Positions 36,715 through 48,800 of a stretch of DNA of 64,000 nt are shown one piece after another. Every line of letters starts with the position of its first letter. The stretch's first letter is position 1. The notes under the pieces were generated by a model. The model did not search any database. It was given only the letters and a program-made list of their open reading frames with translations, and had not been told where the DNA came from. Origin of the DNA: Nissolia schottii. Its lineage: Eukaryota; Streptophyta; Magnoliopsida; Fabales; Fabaceae. The position numbers were made by a program, and so were the translations under genes. The stretch is taken from positions 917,564-981,563 of the forward strand of contig QANU01003176.1 in NCBI GenBank assembly GCA_003254905.1, given 5' to 3'.

Positions 36715-38554
36715 AGTAAGAAAGCATACCTTAACGGTTATATCTTTATACATTGAAAGTACTGCCTCCACATTTTGATGATGGGTGTTCAGTCGCAACT
36801 TTACCTAAGTCAATAGCAAACAATAATGGAAAAGAATTTTCAGTTGCGCTACAATAATGGAAAAGAATTTTCAGTTGCACTTAGTTACAATCATAGAGAA
36901 AAAATATACATATAGAGCCTAAATTTGTCAACATGAAGCATTTTCTGACAAAAGAATTGAGATATTTACAGAAACAATGCAAATATCATGCCTTCTCTTC
37001 AGTATCATCAAAACGTTGGGTAAGCCTTGCTGCAATTTCTTTTGTCTCCGGAGGAGAATACTTTAGGTGGTATATTTTTCCAGTAACAGGATCTAATCTT
37101 CGTCCAACTACTCTCTCCACAAGAAGATCTTCAAAAACCTGCAAATTATAATAAAAACTGCTTTCACTTTCTTGCATGTATGACTAATGGCTGCTGGTAC
37201 TTATAGCAGTACTAGGAATCTCCTACTAGACGACTAGTAGTTGTTTACATCATTGATAAATGGAAAATATTGCATGGTCGGTCAAGAGCTTCGGATTAAA
37301 GGTCTACTTGAGAGGTTGCAACTTCAGATCTCCTTTTTATTTTTATTTTTATTTTTGTGAACGAATATCATATTCCACCAAGAATCAATATTTGATATTA
37401 ACTTGTTTCCTTAGTTCCGAAAATCACCTAACTGCTTTAAGTTGAACTAATCAGTAACTGATAAATTTGGGTAAATTATCATTGCAGCTTACGAGAGAAT
37501 AACCTTGGCACCTCCAAAGTGAGCAAGCATAACTACAAAGTACTGCGATCCATAAGTTCAGAAAGGGATAGTTAAAAAATGTATAAGAAGGCATAGGGCT
37601 ATGATCTAACAAGTTAGAGTTAGGGGCATGAGTCATAAGAGAGAGATTGGAATTGAAGAATATTAGCAGCCAAAACAACAAATGATGATTATTACCTCGA
37701 GAAGAATAAAGATATGAGGTTCAAGCCCAAATTCCTTGAGAGCAGTAGCCTGTGACAAGCTGCGGGGATATCCATCGAGAAGCCAACCGTTGTCGTTAGA
37801 ATCAGGCTTGGAGAGACGATCCTTCACCATCTACAGAGCATAGTGAAAGAAAGAAATAAAGGAAAACAGGAAGGGCAAAGTCAAATGGAAGAGAAAAGAG
37901 TAATGTTTCCATGAGACTGGAATGGGTACCATGACAACAATTTCATCAGGGACCAATTGTCCTTTCTCCATGAACTGTTTAGCAAGCTTTCCATGATCAC
38001 TGCCAGTGGCAATTTCTGCCCTAAGTAAATCTCCAGCAGCAACGTGCACCAAACCGTACTGCATATGGCATGCATTGGATGAGATGAATTTATAAATATT
38101 TATATGAGAGCAGCAGGAAGGAAGGATGCATACTTTGTGTTTGATAAGCTCGCATTGAGTGCCTTTTCCGGAAGCAGGAGCGCCGGAAATCATGACCTGG
38201 AGGGGCTCGGCCCCAAGTGCGGCGGCCACAATCTGTGAATAAAATATGATAATGATATCCGATCAACAAGACATGAAATTGAACAAGCAAGATAACATGA
38301 TAACTATGGCACGGTACCGTAGAATTGGAATTGGAATTGGAATCGGAATCGGAATCGGAATTGGGGGAAGGGGTGAAGCCGCAACGGAGACGAAAGAGAG
38401 AAGAATTGGACTTGAAAGTCCAGCTGGAAACTGAGACTGAGAATGACAGTGAAGGAGGGTTGGGTGTCGCTGTGGATGTGCCCTTGCAATTACTACTGAT
38501 AGACATCCACGACGACACCGCCATACTCATGCTCACGCTGCTGCAACCCATCAT
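35778..38554 (-). CDS. AMK2: Chloroplast adenylate kinase, seven exons
   Basis: Minus-strand exons 38554-38318, 38232-38134, 38058-37930, 37830-37696, 37138-36992, 36804-36730 and 35882-35778 give 308 residues. Residues 1-~78 are a Ser-rich plastid transit peptide with an (Asp/Asn-Ser)n run encoded by a hexanucleotide repeat. The P-loop [10 protein letters not shown] is at 96-105, followed by the AMP-binding GDLLRAEI and DGYPRS motifs and the LID region [16 protein letters not shown]. The enzyme interconverts ATP + AMP and 2 ADP in the stroma and balances plastid adenylates. Arabidopsis AMK2 (At5g47840) is ~283 aa; the longer length here comes from the transit peptide. The intron after exon 5 has a GC donor (AAG|GCATGA). 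The two possible start Mets are adjacent; the first is used. Confidence 0.93.
36641..36714. repeat. (GAGT)n/(GA)n microsatellite in adenylate kinase intron 6
   Basis: About 24 bases of GTGA repeats run into about 46 bases of pure GA, ~15 bp past the exon 6 donor region when read on the gene strand. It is likely to be polymorphic in length. Confidence 0.9.
38322..38364. repeat. Coding hexanucleotide repeat in the transit peptide exon
   Basis: Three GAATTG-type units followed by three GAATCG-type units and one more GAATTG. On the minus strand this encodes alternating Asn-Ser and Asp-Ser at residues ~65-78, directly before the exon 1 donor. Confidence 0.9.
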
Positions 38555-39028
38555 CGCAGCTATTATGACTTCGATCTAATCTCTGCCTTCTCTTCTCACA
38601 CTCTCACCCACTGCCGCGCATTTCTATCGACACATCTCTTTTAATATTACTACCCCTTTTCGTTATTTGTCTTTTCCAAAACAAAAATACTCTTTCTAAG
38701 CCTAAAAAGCAATTCGCATTTACAGAAAAATAAATATTATAAAATAAAAAAATAAATATTGTCATTGAACATTTATATATATATATATACACACACAAAT
38801 ATATGTTTAATATTTATTCGTTTATATGTTAGATAATAATTGTTTAAATGTTTTATGTGTGTACAAACATGTGTATGTTTAATATTATTTTTTTTTATGT
38901 GTTTAATAATATTTATTTCTCTATTTTATATTATTTATTTTTATGTTTCGTAGTGTTTGTTTCTTATGCATGCTTAGATGTCAATTTTTTTTATATACAA
39001 ATATACACATTGTTTCCAAAAAATATGT
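38555..39028. other. Adenylate kinase promoter side and AT-rich spacer
   Basis: The first ~80 bases are presumed 5' UTR and promoter of the adenylate kinase gene. Beyond that the sequence is very AT-rich with (TA)n/(AC)n near 38773-38797. No gene is seen. Confidence 0.5.
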
Positions 39029-39250
39029 AGGGACTGCCTTTATATAGGGAAGGATACAAAGGGGGTTTATAGGGATTGTGGCCCCATGAATTTCTAAAAT
39101 TACTATATATATGTATACACACACACACACACTAAAACATATTTAAAATAAAAATGTTTGATAGTCTAGTGGCTTATTTTGTCTCTTGGCCCCTGCTCCC
39201 CTTGGGTTCTACTCACACTTCTGTATACTTCTAATGATATAAAAAGACAT

Positions 39251-40219
39251 TAAGGTTATTAAACTCGAGAGTTTAAGTAAACTTATGGAGACTCCGTAAA
39301 CTCAGATCGTAAACTCGTACGAGTTTTCTTATTATTAAAAAAATATTTAAAAACTATTATGCTACAAAAATATATTTAATAAAACTTAAAATTCATAAAT
39401 ACTTTTGACTCCATAACAAAGCACAAATAAAGATGAAATATATGAGTTCTAAGTTCAATTCACACATAATACATATGTATATCCTCCTCCACATAAACTT
39501 AATGACAAGCAAAATTTATCAACACAAGAGAGAAGCGATGTGTTGAACTACCAGCATAGCAAATGCATATAAAGAACAATGTCACTCATTCTTGATAGAA
39601 GTAGCCTGCTTCGAGCTGACAGCAAAGAATTAATTGATGACTTCGAGAGGCATGCCCTTTGTTTCTGAAACCTTCAAGCACACAAATATTCAGAAGATAA
39701 CACACACAACAACATAAACACCGAAAATACCAGTGAGTCCCATAGTAGTGAGCATCACAGGAAGCGAGTATGTGACGATGATGTCTCTAATCCAAAACAC
39801 TAAAGCAATGCAGAGGCCATGCACCCTGGTAGGAAAGATCTCTGAGCAAAGGATGAAATACATACGCTGGATTAGCAACAAAGCACAATGGAGGAGCACA
39901 ACGGAGCACGATGGCACGGCGGAACACGATTGCATGTTGTGAATGGCAACTCTGGAACACTCAAACGACCTAAATCTAAAAACTCAGAGACGTGCAAAAC
40001 GACGTCGTTTTGCTTGTTTTGTGCTTAAAAAAAGTCACAAATGTGGTAAACTTGTGAACTCGACAGTAAACTCGCGATTTTATGCGAGTTCACACGAGTT
40101 TACCCGAGCTCAGCCGAGTTTACCCAGAAACGAGTTTACATGCGAATCAGCTCGATTTTACTACCTAGGAACGTAAACTCGTACCAGTTTATGAGTTAAA
40201 ACGCGATTTTGATAACCAT
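39251..40219. mobile_element. TIR DNA transposon carrying a sugar transporter gene fragment
   Basis: The termini read GGTTATTAAACTCG on the left and, inverted, GGTTATCAAAATCG on the right. Both ends carry clustered AAACTCG/CGAGTTTAC subterminal repeats. The sister copy at 40536 keeps the uninterrupted site (AAAAAGATGACATC), which dates the insertion after duplication of the host element and suggests an AGATGACAT target duplication: intact on the right at 40220-40228, shortened to AGACAT on the left. It has no transposase, so it is non-autonomous. The class is unassigned; a 9-bp duplication would fit Mutator, an 8-bp one hAT. Confidence 0.65.
39582..39867 (-). pseudogene. Captured C-terminal fragment of a tonoplast sugar transporter (TST/TMT)
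   Basis: Minus-strand translation gives FILCSEIFPTRVHGLCIA, then LVFW..DIIVTYSLPVML, GIFGVYVVVCVIF and VSETKGMPLEVIN, the last transmembrane helices and C-terminal signature of plant tonoplast monosaccharide transporters. It ends at a natural-looking stop (39582-39584). The frame is broken by at least two internal stops, some residues are missing relative to the family (between CIA and LVFW), and the rest of the ~730-residue protein is absent. It lies wholly within the TIR element, so it is a transduplicated gene fragment, not a decayed local gene. Confidence 0.8.
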
Positions 40220-41084
40220 AGATGACATCAATCAATCAAATCAACACATTCCAATATAATTCTAACTATTTCAATTGCTATGAACTTATGAATTGAATCA
40301 CCTTTTTTTTTAGCATAATTATGAAACGTTATATCATATCATTCATTCAACATATCGAACATTCAACAACAACAAATTTATGATAAATTTATATTTATCT
40401 TTTCTTAATTAAAATTATTTATCTTTCCACGTACTAAAAAAAATATATATATATATATATACACACACTATAATATTTATTTGATAATATTTTATTATTT
40501 TTTGGCCCCCCTTTATCCGATTTCTGCCTCCGTCCAGGGACGGATTCAATAGAGATTTGTAGGGATTGTGCCCCCATGAATTTCTAAAATTACTACATAT
40601 ATATACTAATGCATATTTAGAATAGAAATGTTTGATAGCCTACTGGCTTATTTTGTCTTTTGGCTCCTGTGCCCCTTGGGTTCTACTCCAATTTAATATA
40701 CCCCAATTTTTATAGTTCTAATTGAATTATGTATTTTGTGGTTTTAATTACCTAACTTTTTTAAAAACAAAGGAACTACTTTTAGACATAAATTCCTGTT
40801 GCTATAGTTCTAACTGAATTTAAACGTAAATTTTGTATAGTTTTAACGGTATAGTAAAAAGATGACATCAATCAGTCAAACCAACACATTCCAATATACT
40901 TCTAACTATTTCATTTGCTATGAACCTATGAATTAAATCACACTTTTTTTCTAGCATAATTATGAAACATTGCATCATATCATTCATTTAACATATTGAG
41001 TACTCAACAACAACAAATTTATGATAAATTTATATTTATCTTTTCTTAATTAAAATTATTTATCTTTCCACATATTAATATGTA

Positions 41085-42532
41085 GGCATAATTAAGTTTT
41101 TAGTCTTTGTAAAATAAAAAAGTTTGTATTTGGTCCCTCTGTAAAATTTTTAGTCCCTGTAAAAGTTGTTTTGTTCGTTTTTAGTCCCTGCCGTCAGTTT
41201 GAGTTGGATGACACTGACATGACTGTTAACTTCGCCACGTGGCATAACCTGAAAATTTTAAATTAAACCCATGACCCACCCAAAACCCAAACTCAAACCC
41301 GATTTCAATTTTTTTTAAACCAAAAAAAAAAAAAAANNNNNNNNNNNNNNNNNNNNNNNNNNNNNNNNNNNNNNNNNNNNNNNNNNNNNNNNNNNNNNNN
41401 NNNNNNNNNNNNNNNNNNNNNNNNNNNNNNNNNNNNNNNNNNNNNNNNNNNNNNNNNNNNNNNNNNNNNNNNNNNNNNNNNNNNNNNNNNNNNNNNNNNN
41501 NNNNNNNNNNNNNNNNNNNNNNNNNNNNNNNNNNNNNNNNNNNNNNNNNNNNNNNNNNNNNNNNNNNNNNNNNNNNNNNNNNNNNNNNNNNNNNNNNNNN
41601 NNNNNNNNNNNNNNNNNNNNNNNNNNNNNNNNNNNNNNNNNNNNNNNNNNNNNNNNNNNNNNNNNNNNNNNNNNNNNNNNNNNNNNNNNNNNNNNNNNNN
41701 NNNNNNNNNNNNNNNNNNNNNNNNNNNNNNNNNNNNNNNNNNNNNNNNNNNNNNNNNNNNNNNNNNNNNNNNNNNNNNNNNNNNNNNNNNNNNNNNNNNN
41801 NNNNNNNNNNNNNNNNNNNNNNNNNNNNNNNNNNNNNNNNNNNNNNNNNNNNNNNNNNNNNNNNNNNNNNNNNNNNNNNNNNNNNNNNNNNNNNNNNNNN
41901 NNNNNNNNNNNNNNNNNNNNNNNNNNNNNNNNNNNNNNNNNNNNNNNNNNNNNNNNNNNNNNNNNNNNNNNNNNNNNNNNNNNNNNNNNNNNNNNNNNNN
42001 NNNNNNNNNNNNNNNNNNNNNNNNNNNNNNNNNNNNNNNNNNNNNNNNNNNNNNNNNNNNNNNNNNNNNNNNNNNNNNNNNNNNNNNNNNNNNNNNNNNN
42101 NNNNNNNNNNNNNNNNNNNNNNNNNNNNNNNNNNNNNNNNNNNNNNNNNNNNNNNNNNNNNNNNNNNNNNNNNNNNNNNNNNNNNNNNNNNNNNNNNNNN
42201 NNNNNNNNNNNNNNNNNNNNNNNNNNNNNNNNNNNNNNNNNNNNNNNNNNNNNNNNNNNNNNNNNNNNNNNNNNNNNNNNNNNNNNNNNNNNNTTTTTTT
42301 TTTTAAAAAAATAATTGAAATTGAAATCAGGTTCCAGGTTAGGTTATGGGTTTCAGTTGAATTTTCGGGTTATGCCACGTGGCGATGCAAAGTTAACAGT
42401 CACGTAAGCGCTGTCCAATCTAAACTAACGGCAAGGACTATAAACAAATTTTTTTTACAAGGACTAAAAATTTTACAGAGAGACCAAATTCAAACCTTTT
42501 AATTTTACAAGGACTAAAAACTTAATTAAGCC
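41085..42532. mobile_element. Mutator-like TIR element with perfect 9-bp target duplication
   Basis: The left end GGCATAATTAAGTTTTTAGT is matched in inverse by the right end ACTAAAAACTTAATTAAGCC. TAATATGTA flanks both sides (41076-41084 and 42533-42541). Similarity between the arms extends further inward (TTTAGTCCCTGTAAAA, GCCACGTGGC, and CAGGTT/AACCTG stretches), so the visible ends form long inverted repeats of ~240 bp. The centre is an assembly gap, so transposase content is unknown. A 9-bp duplication and long TIRs indicate the Mutator superfamily. Confidence 0.88.
41337..42293. other. Assembly gap (957 N)
   Basis: The gap lies exactly between the two arms of the Mutator-like element and is bounded by A-rich and T-rich runs. 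A long inverted repeat would explain why assembly failed here. Confidence 0.99.
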
Positions 42533-42840
42533 TAATATGTATGTGTCTGTATATATTATAATATTTATTTGACAATATATTTTATTATTTTTTGGCCCCC
42601 CTTTATTCGATCGTTGCCTTCATCCCTACCTCAGTCCCTGTCTCTATATGTTATTATGTACACATACCAAGTGTACTTACATAGATGGAAGCAAATTCGT
42701 GTTGCTGGGGAAATCCACCCTTTTGGGATTGAGTATGAATTGAAGGATAAGTCATCACGAATATTATGGAAAACCAAAAAAATGTATTATATACACATTT
42801 AAGTGTTATCGTGAAAAATATTAAACCTTTTATATTAGGT

Positions 42841-45800
42841 ATCAATAATAAAAATGTTTGTTTTTAACGAAAAATACAAGACATAGCCTATAAAGATAAT
42901 CATTAATTCAAAAAAAATCATTTCTAATGAAAAAGAGAAGAATAGAGACAATGAAAAGTGCACATTATCGATGTTTTATGAGATTTATTATCGGCAACAA
43001 ATTAATAACCTTTTATAACAAAAGTTTGGTTCATGATCTCAATTTGGGGAATTGAACCTTATTCCCTTAATGAGTTCTAAATGTGAAAATGTTTTTTTGG
43101 AAATAAATGATTGAAGATTAAGAAGTCAAGAACCAAAATATGCACAATAGAAAATTAAAGTATTCAATTGAAACAGAGATAAAGAACAACTTTGATGGAA
43201 AGATAATTGGATACAAAGTACTTGAATTACAAAGGAAATAAAAGCAAATGGTAAAAATTGAATACTAGTCCTAGAAATTTAAATGACAGAAAGCAAGTAA
43301 AGTGAGAAATTACTTGATTTCTTATTCTACTTGATCATCACGGAGACTTGTGATTGTGTGCAAAGAGTTATAAGTATGTATTGAAAAAAACCTATTCTAT
43401 GCGAGACCTCCATATTTATAGGTGAGATGATCTTCTGGCATGCTTGCCACGTGTCTTTGGTGCAGTTAAATACCTTAGCTCTCGTCCCACTTTGCTGAAC
43501 TCCCCCTTTCATGTTGCTAGATAACTTCCTTCTAATTAACTTCTCTTCTTTTGACTCCAAATAACCTCCGTTTGTTTAATTTCTAATATAAAACACGGTG
43601 TCATCAGTTATTTTGCTTATATTGGTTCGCTAGTTGCCCTTAGAATTAACTCCTTAGCTTCCATTGTCTAAAAAATTTCCAAATCTTTAAACAACTCGCA
43701 TCTTTGTAGTTCATTCCTCAAAGGAAATTATTTTTAATATCTATTTTTCTTCTTTTATCTTATGTTTAAAAGCGGTCGCCAATTTCCTCCCTTTTAGTCA
43801 CTTCTCTTTCTCATTGAGCATATTAGTTCGTAATCAATTCCCAAGGTCAACTACCTTGATCCTCCATTAGAGGGTCGCCAAATCTTCTATTTGAACCTTA
43901 AATGCTTTCACGTTTATTTTTATCCATTCAAAGTAGGCCCTGTGCTTCTTCGATTTCCTTATCTTATTTTTTTGTAAAACAACCGAAAATCATTTTTGAG
44001 TGAAAATCTAAGGCTGTAATATACTAAAAATGCCAATTTATGATAAAGTTTATTTTTAATAAAGAAAACATGATTATAGCCTATGAAAGATGGTTGTTAA
44101 TCTACGAAGTCATTTTTAGTGAAAAAGAGAAGGTAATGAGCTGCAGAAATTGCATTTTATCGAAAATCATTTTTGAACGAGAATCCAAGGTAGCCTAAAA
44201 AAAAGTCTATTAACGAAAAACTTTGTTTTTAACAAATAAGAAAAGGTCATAGCCTATGAAAGATGATCATTAATCCAATAAGTTACTTTTAGCGAAAAAG
44301 AGAAGGTCATAGGCTACGAAAATTGCACTTCACTGAAATCATTTTCTAATGAAAATCCAAGGCTATACCTTACGAAAAATGTCAATTTACGATAAAATTT
44401 GTTTTTAACATTGAAAATATAGCTATAGCCTAGAAAAGATGGTCATAAATCTAAGAAGTCATGTTTTCTTAAAAATAAAAGGTCATAGGCTAAGGAAATT
44501 CCACTTTACCGAAAATCATTTTTTAGTGAAAATTCAAGACTATAGGATACAAAAAATAAGAAAAGGCAATAGTCTATGAAAGATGGTCATTAATCTAAAA
44601 GCCATTTTTAATAGAAAAGAGAAGGTTATAGACTAAGAAAATTGCACTTTACCCAAAAACATTTTTGAGTTAAAGATATTTTTTAACGAAGAAAACATGG
44701 TTATAACTTATGAAAGATGACAGTTAACCTAAGAAGTCATTTTTAGTTTTAAAAAAAAAAGAAATAAGGTAATGGGCTACAGAAATTATACTTTACCAAA
44801 AATTATTTTTGAACAAAAATCCAACGCTATAGCCTATCAAAAATGCCAATTAACGAAAAACTTTGTTATTAATGAATAAGAAAAGGCCGTAGCCTATGAA
44901 GGAGGATCATTAATCTAAGATGTCATTTTTAGTGAAAAAGAGAAGGTCATAGGCTACGAAAATTGCATTTTACCGAAAATCATTATTCAATGAAAATCCA
45001 AGCCTAGTCTACGAAAAATGCCAACTTACGATAATTTTTTTTTAACGAAGAAAACATGGCTATAGCTGAGCAAAGATGACCGTAAACGTAAGAAGTCATC
45101 TTTTCTTAAAAATAGAAAGTCATAGGCTAACGATATTGCATTTTACCTAAAATCACTATTTAGTGAAAATTCAAGGCTATAGCTTATGAAAAATACATAT
45201 AAACGAATTTTTTTTAACGAATAAGAAAAGGCAATAGCCTATGAAATATGGTCATTATTCCATGAAGCCATTTTTATTGGAAAAGAGAAGGTTATAGACT
45301 ACGAAAATTACACTTTATTAAAAATTATTTTTGAGTGAAAATCAAAAAGCTATAGCCTTCGAAAAATATTTATTAACGATATTTTTTGTTTTTGACGAAA
45401 AAGACATGATCATAGCCAATGAAAGATGATAATTAGTCTAAGAAATCATTTTTATTATAAAATAGAAGGTCATAGGCTACCGAAACTGCAATTTGCTGAA
45501 AATCATTTTTTGAATAAAATTCAAGACTATTACTTTCGAAAAATACATTTTAATAATATACTTTGTTTTTGACGAAAAAGACGTGGCCATAGCCAATGAA
45601 ACATGATCATTAATTTAAGAAGTTCTTTTCAGTGTAAAATAGAACGTCATAGGCTACGGATATTGTAATTTACCGAAAATTATTTTTGAGAGAAAATCTA
45701 AGGCTATAGCCTTCAAAAAATGCATTTTTACAATCTATTTGGTGTTTGACAAAAAAGACATAGCTATAGCCTAAAAAAGATGACCATTAATCTAAGAATT

Positions 45801-48800
45801 TCCTTTTAGTGTAAAATAGAGCGTTATAAGCTATGAAAATTGCAATTTATGAGAAATCTTATTTGAATGAAAATCCAAGGCTTTCAGCATTTGTAATGCA
45901 TATAAACAATTTACTTTGTTTTTTACTAAAAAGTCATGGTTATATCTTGTGAATGATGATAATTATTCTAAGAAGTCGTTTTTAATGAAAAATTAAAGGT
46001 CATAGGCTCCAAATATTGTAATGTACCGAAAATCATTTTTGGGTGAATATTCAAGGTTATAACCTTCTAAAAGTGCATGATATCGATAAACTTTGTTTTT
46101 AAGGAAAAAAAACATGGTTATAGCCTATGAAATAGGGTTATTAATCTAATAAGTCGTTTTACTGTAAAATAGAAGGTTATAGGCTACGAAAATTGCAATT
46201 TACCATTTTTGAGAGAAAATCCAAGGTTATTTAACGATATACTTTGTTTTTTTACGAAAGAAAACATCGTCAGAAACTAATCTAAGAAGTCGTTTTTAGT
46301 TCAAAATAGAAGGTTATAGATTACAAAATTGCAATTTGCTGAAAAACATTTTTGGGTGAAAATCCAAGACTATCATACGAAAAATGCATATTAACAAAAA
46401 ACTTTATTTTTCACGAAAACATGGTCATAGCCTTTGAAAAATGACAATTAATTTAAGCAGTCATTTTTAGTGAAAAATAGATGGTCATAGACTACGAAAA
46501 TTGCAATTTACTAAAAATCATTTTTGAGTGAAAATCCAAGGTTTTTGAAAGATGGTCATTAACCCAAGAAGTCATTATTAGTAAAAAAGAAAATGTCATA
46601 GGCTACAAAAATTTCATTTAACCGAGAATTATTTTTCAATGAAAATTAAGGCTACCTACGAACAATATCCATCTACGATAAAGTTTTTTTTAACGATGAA
46701 AACATGGTTATAGCCTTGGATAGATGGAAATTAATCTAATATGTCATTTATTGTTAAAAATAGAAGGTTATAATTTATGGAAATTGCACTTCACTGAAAT
46801 TTATTTTTTAGTGAAAATTTAAAGTTATAGCTTACAAAAATTGCCTGTAAGAAATAAAGTTTATTTTTAACAAAAAAACATGACTATAACCTATGAAAGA
46901 TGTCTGTTAATTTGAGAAGTTGATTTTAGTTAAAAATAGGTCATATGGTACGAAAATTGCATTTTATTGAAAATCAATTTTTAACAAAAATCCAAGGTAA
47001 TGCATAATAACAAAAAAAAAATATTTTTAACAAATAAGAAAAGGCAATATCCTATGAAATATGGTTATTAATCCAAAAAGTTGCTTTCAGTGAAAAAGAG
47101 GTCATATGTTACAGAATATTGCACTTACCGAAAATCATTTTTTATTGAAAATCCAAGGTTATAACTTACAAAAAATGTCTATGAACGATAAAGTTTGTTT
47201 TTAACAAAAAGACATGGTTATAGCCTGTGAAAGATAATCATTAATCTAAGATGTCATTTTTTTGTTAAAAATAGAAGTTCATGAGCTATGGAAATTGCAT
47301 TTTACTGAAAATCTTTTTTGAGTGAAAATTCAAGGTTATAGTCTACAAAAAAATGCACATTATCGAAAAACTTTGTTTTTAACAAAGTAGAAAATTAAAT
47401 TACCTTTGAAAGATACTCATTAATCCAAGAAGTCATTTTTAAAGAAAAATAAAAGGTCATAGGTTACCGAAATTTTTCATTATCAAAAATCATTTTTGAG
47501 TGAACATCCTAGGTTACGAAAAATGCATATTTACGATAAAATTTATTTTTAATCAAGAAAACATGTCTATTGCCTATGAAAGATGATCGTTAACCTAATA
47601 AATCATTTTTAATAAAATAAATAAAAGGTAATGGGCTACAAAAATTGCATTTTATCGAAAATCATTTTTGAACGAAAATTCAATGTTATAACTACGAAGA
47701 ATGCCTATTAATGAAAACTTTGTTATTAACAATTAAGAAAATCTTAGCCTATGAAAGGTGGTCATTAATCTAAGAAGTCGTTTTTAGTGAAAAAGAGAAT
47801 GTCACATAGGCTATGCAAGTTGTACTTTTATCAAAAAATCATTTTTGAGTGAAATCCCAAGGCTATAGCCTATAAAAATCGCCAATTTAAGATCAAGTTT
47901 GTTTTTAGCAATAAAAACATGGTTATAGACTAGAAAAGATGGTGATTAATCTTAAAAGACATTTATTGTTAAAAATAGAATGTCATAATCTATGGAAATT
48001 GTGTTTTACCGAAAATCATTTTTCAATGAAAATCCAAGGCTATAGCTTACGAAAACTGCCTATGAACGATAAAGTTTGTTTTTAACAAAATAGACATGAC
48101 TATAGCCTATGAAATATATCCATTAATCTAAGAATTTGTTTTTAGTTAAAAATAGAAGATCATAGGTTACAGGTTACGAATAATGCACTTTAATGAAAAT
48201 AAGTTTTAAACGAAAATTCAAGGCTATAGCGCATGAAAAATACATATTAACAAAAAAAAACATTGTTTTTAACAAATAAAAAAAGGCAATAACCTATGAA
48301 AGATGTTCATTAATATAAGAAGTCATTTTTAGTAAAAAAGAGGTCATAGGTTATGGAAATTACACTTTACCGAAAATCATTTTTTAGTGAAAATCCAAAA
48401 CTAATAGCCTACGAAAAATGTCTTTGAATGATAAAGTTTATTTTTAACAAAAATACATGGCTATTGCCTATGAAAGATAGTCATCAATCTAAGATGTAAA
48501 TTTTTTGTAAAAATAGAAGGTCATGAACTATGGAAATTGCACTTTCCGAAAATCACTTTTGAGTGAAAATTTAAGGTATAATGCTACGAAAAACGCATAA
48601 ACGCGTAAACAAAAAACTTTGTTTTTAACAAATAAGAAAAGACAATATTCTATGAAAGATTGTTATCAATCCGAGTTGTTTTTAATAAAAGAGAGAAAGC
48701 CTTGAGCTATGAAAATTGCACATAACTGAAAATCATTTTTGAGTGAGAATTCTAGGCCCTACAAAAAAAATGCATATTTACAATCAAGTTTGTTTTTAAA

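Larger units (their letters stand above)
39029..40535. mobile_element. hAT-like non-autonomous element, copy 1, with a nested insertion
   Basis: Begins AGGGACTG and ends CTCCGTCC. Internal landmarks (GGGATTGTGGCCCCATGAAT, TTGGGTTCTACTC, CATCAATCAATC, TTTTTTGGCCCCCCTTTA) recur in the same order in the next element, which shows the two are copies of one family. Without the nested element at 39251-40219 it would be ~540 bp. Terminal GGACGGA/GGACTG words and the GGGGGCC-type subterminal motif resemble plant hAT MITEs (inference). No 8-bp duplication was verified. Confidence 0.55.
40536..42639. mobile_element. hAT-like non-autonomous element, copy 2, with a nested MULE
   Basis: Begins AGGGACGGATTCAATAG and ends CTCAGTCCCT. 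It repeats the internal landmarks of copy 1 in order and lacks the sugar transporter element. About 1.46 kb in its right part is a separate insertion (41085-42532 plus target duplication); without that the element is ~650 bp. It abuts copy 1 with a palindromic junction, TCCGTCC|AGGGACGGA. Confidence 0.55.
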
